A stretch of 64,000 bases of DNA from Cymodocea nodosa (taxonomy: Eukaryota > Streptophyta > Magnoliopsida > Alismatales > Cymodoceaceae): NCBI GenBank assembly GCA_036874045.1, contig CM072335.1:3058001-3122000 (forward strand). Reading direction: 5' to 3'. Both the position numbers and the translations under genes were made by a program. This document shows positions 49,601-61,600 of the stretch, in pieces (position 1 is the stretch's first letter; the number at the start of each line of letters is the position of its first letter). Under the pieces are notes generated by a model that saw nothing but the letters and a program-made list of their open reading frames with translations, was not told the DNA's origin and made no database searches.

Positions 49601-52600
49601 CAAAAGTCTTCTCCTCGTTGAAAAGAAATTCACTGTGAGCTTTCCAGATCATCTAGCAAATGACATTGACCATTAGTAGGAGTTTGTATAGAGATGTCAA
49701 TTGGGCTAAACCATTGTGGGTTGGCCCGACTCGTAATGGACCGGCCCAACCCAGCTCAATTTTTTAAATTGGGTCAGGTTGGGCCATAGGTTTGTAAAAA
49801 ATTGGCCCATGGGTTGGATTGGAACGAGCTAGGGTAGGTTGGGCTGCAGGCCAAGCCAATAGAATTAATTTTTTAAATTTTATTTAATATCATTAAATTC
49901 AATATCATTAAGGTTAATTCTAATTTTGTAATGTATAATTATTTTTGTAATATATAATTATAATATCATTAAGGTTAACATCAAGATTCAGGACTAGTTG
50001 ATGCTATCTAAGGATTTGTTGTTGTATGTAGTTCATAAATGCCAGTAAATATGATGTATGTGTTGCACAAAAGAGATCTGCTGTTGCTTATTTTAGCAGT
50101 TGACGTTTGTAGCATGTATCATTGTCTGCCATGTTGAGATGATTATTCGTTTTCCAAACTTGCTTGTAACCCTTACGCATGCACAATATTTTATCTGATT
50201 TTATAGGATATTGGAGCTGGAGTTATTGGATTCAGTGACACTGAAGAAACTTCCAGCACCAAATCTTTCCAAATCCTCAGTCTGCTAAGTGTATTATTAT
50301 ATTACTCACAATCAACAAACTCATCGATGTCTGAAATTTTTTCTTTGTTATAATTGATGCATGTTGGAGGGTGATTGTCCTTTTTAATGGTTATCTAGGT
50401 AAATGATCAACTGTGCTTGAAGATGATTGACTGTATGCAACACCATACTAAACCACCAGGACGGTATTCTGAAGGTTCCTTGGTGAGATATTCTTTTTCT
50501 TGTTGTAAGAATGGCTGTTACTCTTTCTTTGTCTTTTTACATAGTTGATGTTTACGTGTAAAGGTTAAAAAACTTGAAGAACTTGGAATTGGAAGACCAT
50601 CTACGTATGCTCCAATTCTTAGAGTTTTGCAGGTACCTCTTTTCTGAGAGTCATTATTAGATACATGGAAGTGAGTTTGAATTTGGTACAGATTGCAATT
50701 ATGAAACTAATTGATGCTGGAGTGAAAAAACATGGATGAAAGTTCTATTGGTTTACTTGGTAGACTGGATTCTGAAATGGAATTCATTGTGGGAAATGAA
50801 GCACATTTACAACTACCTTTTCTTTTATTTTATATGTCTTTATTTTATAAAATATAAATTTATATATACTGTTAATCACATATGCTAAGTTGCCTGCATG
50901 GGATTTCTTCTTAAATTAAGGTAAATTACAGTTTACCCTGTCAGTTAATTGTGTTTTCTGTTTACTACCTCAAACTATTTTCATTACAACATAACCTGTG
51001 AACGATTTGTTTGAAGGGTATTTTGGCCTTTAAAATGTTTTTGGACAAGATTATCCTCTACAAGAGTTTAAATGCTTGCTAGTGTTTTGTAGGATAAGGA
51101 AGGAACTCTTTAAAATCTATGGTAGAATGGTCAAATCGTGTCAAAATTAATGTTGTTCATTCAATGATGTGGCACATTGTAATTTACTGTAGTGAATGGA
51201 GGTATGCTTTAACAAATAGTTTATAGTAGTGAGTGAAAAACATGATTTATTGAGAGGGTTAAACTGTAATTTCCTTTTTCAATGAAGATGGCTTGATATT
51301 CAACTTTTGTGATGTTATCAGTTGAATATTATTTTGCTATTTTAAAGTGATTTTTTACATGCAGATGCATCTTGAGTTTTGTTTATCAGGAAGTGTATGC
51401 ATCTTTATTACATGAAATTTGGCAGTTGGTCTGGCAGTATGACTTAGATCTGATGCAGTAATTAACTGTACACAGGACAGAAAATATGTGCTGGCAAAGG
51501 GTCGAGTTTTACATCCTGAATTTCGTGGTCGAATGGTATGCTATAGATTCCCTCAGAATTTCTATTTGTTTTATCATTAGGTGGAACATTAGATTTGCAA
51601 AATCTATATAGATCTGTGAGAATAAATGATGTATTAGAGTTGTATGGGTATTGTGGGTATGGTTTTTTATTAGTTAAATTTGATTTGTCCTCTTTATGTG
51701 GCCCTATATATAGAGTCCTTTTTTGTGTTAATAGAATCAATATTCTTCCTCCTCCATTTTGTTTTTTCACATGGTATCAAAGTTTAAGTTTTCAAAGTTT
51801 GAATGTGTATAAGATCTTAATGGGGAGGAGAGAAACCTTAGTTGTCAACTTCCTCACAACCACCATTGGTCAATGTTGCCCTCTCTACCAGATGTCCCTT
51901 TCTCTCTCCTATGTTTGGACCCCCTTTTATCCACCTTCTTTCCTAACCACCACTGTTGTTGATTCCTATCTAGGTTGCCACCATTGCCATTGCCAACCCC
52001 TCCCTCTAGTGTCCTTTTTTTTCCCCCTGTGGTTGGGTTAGTGGCATTTCTCCAGATTTGGTAGCTCTAAAGCGTAACCTCACTGTTGTCATTGTGGACC
52101 CCTTCAGCCCTTCCTTCATAGGTTTATTGGCACTCTCCCTAAACATTAATTTGGTATCATTGTTTGCCTTTCCAAAAATCCCTCCAAAATCCCTAAATTT
52201 GGCAATCATTTCAAGGAGCTATCCCCTTGTCCTCCCACTTCCACTTGAAGTTCTTGTTCTATTGCCTCCTTGTTCCACTTCAATGTCACCCCTTAGTGCT
52301 CAAACAATGGAGATAGTGGCTTGTGCTTGTGATAAACTTGTAATGGACGAGTTGGTTGATTATGCTTTGTTGTGGGCTCACTATCAATAGGCACATGTAT
52401 AGGTAAGGGAATATTAACAGAAGGTATATCAGTAGTGGTAAAGTAAGATTGTGACTCTAAGGTGGTGACATCCATTGAAACTTAATATTTCCATGTTGGA
52501 GGGTGAAAACACTGGCATCTCTTTTGACTATGAGAATACCTAAAAAGTGCACATTGGTTTGAGTGAGGAGACTTGTTTAGGTTAGGGGAAAGATTATGGA

Positions 52601-55600
52601 CAAATGCCACGCAACCAAACACTCTTGGAGGAAGAGAAAATAACTCTCTATCAAGGTAAAGGCGGTGAAGAGGAACTTCCCTTTAGTGGATTCGAGGACA
52701 TACAGTTGATTAGATACCTAGTTATAAGGATAGCATCAGACTAGAAAATTTTGAGTATCTTTATTTGAAACAATATAGTATGAGCAATAGAGTAGTCAGA
52801 GTAGCTTGTTGGAGCTTTTGATGTGATGGGTGTCCAAATTGATAATGCTATAAGATAGAGGAATTTGAAGCATTCAATAAGGCAACCAATCTGTACAACA
52901 ATTGTTCATCGGCATTGGTCACAGATGTAATGTTGGATAGGTTATTTAGGCATGTAAATAAATCAGCAATACTTGACTTATTAAAAGAGATTCTTGAGTC
53001 TATGATCTAAGAACTACCACTTGTAGTTACCATTGCCTTATCCATACTTGAAGTGGAGGTTAAAGTGATAGTTGTAGAGGTGTTAGTGGCCTGTAGCTAC
53101 AATAGGTGCTTGTAATCTTCCTCGGAGATGGTGACAACTGAAGAGCTGTCAAGATCAATGGTAGTGGTGATGGAGTTAGCAGAATCACCAAGTGTTTTTG
53201 TTGCTACTCGCACACAAGTTGGTTGTCCAAATTTCTCCAAACAATGACTAGATTTGTAATTGGAGTGACCTCAATGTTGGCCAGGTAAACTACCCTTAAT
53301 GTCACCTTGACCGCTTTGGTTCCTACCACTTTTGGGAGGTTTACCACGTTCATGAGTAGTTGCCATTGCAGAATTCTCACCAACTGAACTATATCTGGAA
53401 ATGCACAAGACTTGTGGAAAGACTGTTGAGAGGGTTGGAGTGAGTCACCACCAAAGATTTGTCCCCAAACTTGGGAGGCAAGTTCAGGAGTCAAGCCAGA
53501 CAAGTAGGTGGCAACAGAAAGGTCATCTCAATATTGTTGCATGGTAGCAACATCTAAATTAATGGGCTGATGTAACTCTAATTCTTCAAACAGCCAGCAT
53601 AGATTTACAGATGTGTAAGGAGATTTGGTCATAAATTTCATACACCCATGAGATTTTTTTTGTGACCATATATCTGCCTGAGGGTGCATCAAATTTTCTT
53701 GAATGGGTGCAACATCATAACATGCACAACATTGTGTTCCATGACATTCTCTAACCAGCTGACCACCATCGAATCATCTGTGTTCCAATTGTCATAATTG
53801 CTGTCTTTGACATCTGCCGTGGTTGAGTGAGATTTTTGACTTTTGGTTGAGCAGCAATGAAAGTTTGAAAACTCTGGGACTTGAGTAGATAGTTTCGACC
53901 ATTGAGTTTCGTGGCTGTTACAGTAGGATGCTTAATGGTTGACTCCTTCTTAGCCATTTTTGGGGTTGGATATTGGTCTTTCCAGATCAGTTTAGTGGTA
54001 AAAGTTTGAAAAATGGTGCCCTGCAGGAAAGGTTGTCTAGGTAGGGCACAGCCATTTTTGAGATGTGTAGGTGGTGAAACCTCCAAGTAAAATGACCAAC
54101 AACGGTAGAGGAGCTAGATGACCCAATATGTAGGGTGGATGGTTGAGTAACAGCCCTAGAAAGGGGCTACAGTAGGAGAGATGAAACTTGAAGGGGTGGC
54201 ATATGCCTTCTTCAAGCGAAGATCGATGGCACATATGAAGATTGACCCGTGAGAAGGGCACACGACCCTCACCAGCAGGTGGCAGTGGGAAGTGAACCCA
54301 TATCAAGGTTGACTAAAGGAATGGGAAGGTGCAGATGTCCCTTTTGGAAAGCTTTTAGGTAGTCAATTGGGATAGTGGAGGGCCAACAAATGAAATGATA
54401 GGTGGGAAAGGGTCGGCAGACTTCAATGAAGGGTGGTGGACCAATGGCATGATTACGATGCCTTGGGTTCTAGTATCATGTGAATAGTGTAGAAAATAAA
54501 TTGTTATGTATAAATTATGTATAAATAGCTGATTTAAAATTGAGTTTATGTTTCAAGTTACATTTCAATAAAATCTAGATTACATTTGAATATAATCTAA
54601 GTTACTGTTTAGCATATTTCAAGTTATATTTTAATAGATACCAGGTTACATTTCAATATATATTGGATTACATATCAATAGAATCCATATTACAATTTTA
54701 ATAGAATCCAAGTTATAGTTTGTGTATAAGACAAAAGTTATTTAGATTTTGCACGGTACCAGAGGATTTCCATAATTAAAATTTTTATCAATTATAAGAT
54801 TTTTGAGTAAATTATATATTTTTATACCTATAATGTTGTTAATATCTTTTTAAAAAATATCACTTGAATTAATTAAAAAATAGAAAATAAAGTTTGTGAG
54901 ATACAAGATATAAGTCGAGGAATGTTATTCATATGCGAACATAATTTTAAAAATACCAGAATTTTTTAATACTTCCACCGTTTTTTTAAACATAGTTTTT
55001 TACATAATAAATTTTTCCCATAGTTTCTTCTCTCTCCCTTCTATTTTTTCTTTTATTTCTTTCTCTTTTCCTTTCTTTCTCTTTTTTTCACCTGTTTCAC
55101 TATTTCCTTCCTTGATTTTTTTTTCCTTTTTTCTTCTTTCTTTTCTTTTTTCAATAACACGTGCACCCTCTTCTCCTTCTTCCTTTTTGTTTCTCCTTTC
55201 CCCACCTAATAACTCTAATGAGATATGCTTGTGGCAGAGAGGGAGGCAATAGTCAGTGCTAGAGGAAGGTGATACTCTAGCACAGGGGAGGGGTTGGATT
55301 GTCATGTACATGTAGATTGTGAACGCGTCGGCCAAAGCCTTGTGACCTTGTCTTCCAAAGCTGATCTGCCAGTTTGGATTGTTGTTCTAGAAGTTGAGGT
55401 GACTTTTGTATCAAACATGCCAAAAGATGATCCAAATTGGTGAAAAATCAGTTATCTGAATTGGTTTTTGAGACCATGCTTTAGACATGTTTATTTGTGT
55501 TGTCCGAACTATCATTATTATTCTAAAAAATGGAAAAGATGATTTTCTAACCGAATGCCATAAAGGATAACCCAAATGCAGGGGGCTTTGAACAATTATG

Positions 55601-58600
55601 TAATCTGAGGTTCTAATGCTGTGACATGATTTCTAGTGCCACAAGCTTTAAAAAAGGGGATGTCCCCTTTATGTATTTGGGCTGTCAAATCTTCAAAGGG
55701 AGGTCCAGGTGTGAGTACTTTGAAGGGTTGGTAAGGAAGATTCAAGATAAGACTGGTTGGTTGGTAAGGAAGATTCCTTGGAGGATGACTCACTCTCGTA
55801 AAATATGTGGTGTGTAGACTTCCTATACACACCATCAGTGTGTTTGACATTCCCACGGGTGTGCTTCAAAAGTTCCAACTGATAATGGCAACTTTTCTGT
55901 GGGGAGGAACTTAGTACAAACAAAGGAGCCACTGGTTGAGCTGGGATAAAGTCACCCAACCTACAGAGGAAGGAGGGTTGGGCGTTAGGAGCTTGCAGGA
56001 AATAAAGATGGCTTTCAGGATGAAAATGGCATCGAGATTGATGACAAAAAAATCCTTGTGGCCATGCTCATGATCTTTATTCACGGGTGGCTTGATATCA
56101 ACTACAGAAATGATAGAGAGCCTGCCAGATGGAAAATATTAGGAAAGCTTGGGGAGAAATTGAAAGACATCTGAAGTGGCTGCGAGGGAAAGGAAATGTC
56201 AGTTTCTGGCATGATAGATGGATTCCTAGTGGCATTCTTGCAGAACTACGTAGTAAAGGAGGGGCAGAAGAACAATTGACCATTGCAGATATCAGACGGA
56301 ACCAAGGAGATGTGCGTACCTGCCAACCTTCAGGAGGAGATCCTGTCTGTCTTGGAAAACAAAAATGATAAAGATGACACATATAGATGGATGTGGACAA
56401 AAAATGGTGAAGTTATAGTCAAAACAGCTTTGGAGGCTACAAGGAAAAAGCACATGATGGTGGCTTGGAATAAAGGAATATGGCACAGAAAAATTCCTAC
56501 CAAGATCTCTTTCTTCCTCTGGAAATCTGGCTGAAGGGCTTTCCTATAGATGACAACTTAAAAAGAAAAGGAATTCAATTGACTTCCACTTTTTGTTGCT
56601 GCATGAACAATAAAGATGTCGAATCTGACTGTCACCTCTTCTATGAATGTGAATGGTCTACTTTGTTGTAGAGTGTGGTTCAGTTGAATTTTTGCAATTG
56701 ATATTCCCAACAAGGGTTACTGGAGCGATCTGATTAACCAAAATGTTGGGATGAAGGGAAAAAGTAATGTTCTTGTAACATTGGGTAAACTTGTTTGTGC
56801 TGACTTGCTCTAGGAATTATGAAAAGAACAATGTGATGTCAAGTGTGTGAACAGTAAGGGGTCTTTAACTAACATCAAGAGAAGAGTGGAACAAGCTATA
56901 TTCACCTTTTTGAGATCAGCCAGTGAGCTGTATCTCTGAAAATAAAAAGGGACTAAGGGTTTTCAAGAAGAATGGTTTAAATGTTTTATCAAGGGAAAAC
57001 CTGAAGTATTTGTACATAAGGTAGAGGAAACCAGCAGAAAATCGTCTAAAGCTCAATACAATTGGGACTTGGATCGCAGGTTACTAGGCAGGAGCAGGCA
57101 GCTTACTCAGAAATATGGGAGAGAGCTTGTGGCAGCATTTGTTACTGTATGAAGCACCTTTGGGAATTATGGTAAAGATTAAAGCCCTTCAGATGTGTTG
57201 CAAGCTATAGATAAATCTTGAAGCTATTAAAGTTAAAGAGGTGGTGGAAATGGTGTAGGAAGGTTGATGTGGCATTTGGCAAGTGAACTCCATTTGGGAT
57301 CATATGGTCCTTTTGATTCAGAAAGTCTGCTCTCTAAAGCACACCTACAGGGAAGACAATAATGTGGCTGATGCTTTGACCAAATGCAGTGTCAAAGGAA
57401 CAGGCAATATGATTTTCAATAAGGCTACAGATTTACCAGTAAAAGCTAAGGGAGCTTGGGTGCTGGATAAATGGGTGATTCTTAGTGGAAGCAGTCACAG
57501 TATGCAGTTTTTGTCTTGAGTTTGTCTTTCTCTACGTTGCACTTTCTGGTGGGGTACTGGCCTAGTTTTCCCTACTTGTACCTTTCTTTACGTTGGGACC
57601 CTACCTTACAACTATCTAAAAAGACGAGATTTCATTCAATCCCTCTGATTCTTAGTGTAAATTTTCTCATTTAATTTCTTGGCGTTTTAAAAAATTATGT
57701 CAATAAACAAAAGAACTTAATTCTTTCAGCTTAGGTTTATTTAATAATTACAGGTTTCAGCTTTTCTTTGCGATCATTTCTCAGAAGTTTCGGATTATAG
57801 CTTCACTGCTGACATGGAGACAGAGGTAATCACACAATAATTCTTTGTTATTATATTTACTTCCACTGCTTAGCAATTCCCATTTTCTCTACCATTGTAG
57901 TTTCCATTGTTGCATGTAATATCTATTTTTCCTGAAACCTTGTAATCTTTATTATGCTCCAATCTTTGTAGTGAATCTTATACAATCTGTGATATTTTGA
58001 TGTGATACCTTTTATTTACTTAATCATCTTCTGGTAGTAAGATACTTAAGTCCCCAAATTTTCATTTATGTATGCTCCATGTCTCACTAGAATCTTTGAA
58101 AATTGTAGTGCCTCTCAACTCTCAACATAGGGAATGACTTCCCTTTTTCTGAAGAGAGATAGTTTGAATCTCATTAGTGAATAATAAGATACATCCAAGT
58201 GAGAAAAGATCTACGAAATTGGTAAATCAAAAAAGAGAACAGCAAAAAAATGGAAGAACAGATTAACACAGCTTGAACCAAGTAGCTGGCAAGCTCCCCG
58301 CAACTCTGTTGATCTCTCCCTGACAACACTGGCCGGAGTCAAAAACTATCTGGTTCCTTGTTCTCCAAATAGACCAGCAAACAGTTTGAACTTGAAGCAG
58401 TAATTTCTGCTTGATTTTTTTCATCTTCTTTTTCAGTTTTAAGCTCTGGATTTGGTGAAATTGCTACATGCTTCTGAAGGTTAGGCCCCCGTCAATGTGG
58501 TCCTGTGACATTATCAGCCAAACATGTCAGTTTACAGGGCAAATAAAAAACAGGTGCACGGACTTTCCTCCTCCCCACCACATATTCTGCATGAGATATC

Positions 58601-61600
58601 CTCATTAGGCATCTAATTACTTTGTTAGAACTTCACGACTAATCTTTCATGACCAAGAAGCCACATGAATGCCTTATCTTTCAACGGTGAGTTTGTTTTC
58701 TATATGATCCTAGAAAACTGCTGAGTTTCTGTTCTCCTTTGCAAACCATTATAACGGTCTTTAGGTAGAAGATGCCCTTGCTGCCCAAGCTCCAAATATC
58801 ATTATCTGCCCTTGCTTTGGGAACAGTGCATCATCTAATAGATTCAGAAGATATTTACTTTGGGAGAGATCATTTTCTTTGGGGTTCCTGCACATGTGGA
58901 GGTCCCAGTCTCCCAGTCCCATCCTGAAGCAGCCTGAGGTTCCTTGTTGGCTTTGGTATCAGAGATACATCTGGAAATTTCTCCTTGAGATTGCCATCAC
59001 CAATACATCCCTCACCAAAACGAGATTTGTTGCTTGTTGCCCACCTCAAAAGAAACGTGTTCATAAAAAGTCCAACAAGATGGACATGGAGGCCCAGAAA
59101 ACAGAGCACTTGTTACGCTTCTGACCATACTTGAACGTTCAGATTATCTGCCCAAAGAGTTGCCTGATCTGTCTCTAATCTCCACCACCACTTCAGCTCC
59201 TCCTGAATATCTTGTTAAAGTCTAGCGGTCTTCACACCAAGTTGCATATGATGAAGTGAACTTTATTTGCCTCCCAGTTGTTGCCTGCCCACATCCATCT
59301 CCTGAAAATCTGCTCCAGAGTCTCTTGTACACCTGGCAGCTTGAAAGCTGACATGTGAAACACGGGAATTGAACTGAGGACGCACTTAAGCATTACAATT
59401 CTTCCTTCTTGGCTTAAGTGATGAGCTATTCAGCCTTTTCGTCTGCAACTAATTTTGTCAATCATGTTATGCCAGTCTGATTTCTTTGGTTTGCATGATG
59501 AAAGAGGATGTCCCAAATATTTGTAGGGAAGTCTATCAACTTTACACCCTAGTGATGTGGCAAACAACTGAAACTGTCTCTCATCCATACAAGACCCCAT
59601 GAGAGAGCTCTTGAACAATTAATTGGGGTGCAAGATCATTTCAAAATTGCTCAAGATAAACTGGTGTGATCTCAATTTATCCCATGGTGGGTCACAAGAA
59701 AAGAGGGTATCTTCTGCATATTGCAAGAAAAGGTCCTCCTGACAAAGCCCTCTCCCCAAATAGAAGAATTTGCCTCCACCATTTAATAACATTGACCCGT
59801 TGGCAGAGTGAACAATATTTTCTATCCACTGAATCCACCTGCAAGGGAACCCATAAACCTGAATAGCTGAAGTCAGGACTTTTCAGTTAATGTTTTCAAA
59901 CATTTTACTGAAGTCCACCTTAAAGAGTATTCCTACCTTGTTGTAACTTGCATATTCATGCAACACTTTCTGAGCCATGATGAAACCCTTGAGCAGGGAC
60001 CTCCCTTTCAAGAACGAAGTCTCGTAAGTATGCAAAATATTGTTGACTACCTGCAGCAGATGATTGGTGATAGCCTTTAATAAGCTGATAGGCTTGAAAT
60101 CGGAAATGTTCTTTGCACCTGTTTTCTTGGGGATCAGAATGATGGATTTGTTAATAGTCTCATGGCTGCAATTTCGTTCCCAGAAATCACACACAACTGC
60201 CACCACAACTTGTTCGACAATGTCATTGTACTCATGGAAAAAGTTCATCGGGAAACCTAGGTGATTTATCCCTAGCCAGGTCAAAAATCACCTTCTTGTT
60301 CTCTTCTGAACTGGACCAAGTGAAAACATGACCCTCAATTGGTAAGTCTAGAAGGCCATGCTATTCGTTCCACTCAGAAAAAACCTCATTCGATGGTAAA
60401 TTGGGTCCTGAAGATCTGTCTTCTAGATTTTGCATACAGTTAAAATCTCCCATGACCACCCAAGAATGATTTCAAACAGATCTGATCTCTGACATCTCGG
60501 AAAAGAAAAAATGTTTCTCTAGATGGTTTGTAGGTTCGTAAAATGAAGTGAAAACTGTCAAGTCACTATTATTCACCTATTTGAGAAGAGCAGAGCAGGA
60601 GAAAAGATCAACTCTCTGATTCACCACTGTGAAGATAGAACTGTTCCAGGCCAAGAGGATTTCCCCAGAAGCATCAGAAGCTCCTTGTGATCAAAACCTT
60701 CCAATATTCTATTCTGCAGGTCCATGTGTGGTGGCCTCTAGAAAACTCATCTTCATTTCCTGCAGTGCAGCTACTGAAGCATGTTGGAAAATAATGTGTC
60801 CAATCCATTTTCGTTTTTTCCTCCCACTGCAGCCCCTTATCCTAGGAGAGCCTCTTCATTTCTTCACTACAGACCCCAGCCCATCTCTTCCCTCCTGCAG
60901 GGAACTGGCCAGGTCAGCACTCCTGAGAACCAACAAGGTCACCCTCCTTCTCTTGCACCATATCTGTCCATATTTTTCTGAAGTTTCTTAACCTGTCCCT
61001 GTAAAGGCACCCCAAGGAAGCCACATGCACCTCAATCAAATCTTGCAGCCATAAAGAATCTTCCCCATCTGGTGGAACCCAAAAGGGAGAAGAGGGAGAG
61101 ATATGAATTCTGACATCCATGTTAGGCTCCATCTCCTTTTTTGACCTCCTAATGGGAGTGTCATTGAGATAGAATCCACAATGTTGATATTGTGGGGGGT
61201 GTTCTTGGGAGTGCATGTTGGGCAGGTGATTTGCACACTATTCTTAGGAGACGTTCTAGGTGATGGGTTAGCATGGAGTTGAGCTTGCATCTCAAGTTCC
61301 AATGGGCTGGTGTTGGCTAGATTTGAAGGAGGCCCAGGGTTCTGCAAAATGAGACTTGGGCTTGAAAACACTGCATTGTCGGCCCCTCCCTCAGTGATAT
61401 GGGCTCCTTTGGCAGCTTAATGGTCTGGGCTTCTTCATGGGCCAGAAGAGATTACCTTTATTTCAGTTTATTAAATTTTGGCTTCCAATAACTTTCGTAA
61501 ATGAAAAGGATTAGGAGATTGATGTGGTTCACAAGATTGGATTTTCTCTAAGACAAATATTACCACAATCCTGAAGTGTTTCTCCCTCAACAGATACTCT

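Noticed and set aside
52058..52390. 110-codon plus frame with hydrophobic residues as a gene
   Set aside because: It lies between a TRIM LTR and a copia fragment, and no family is recognisable.
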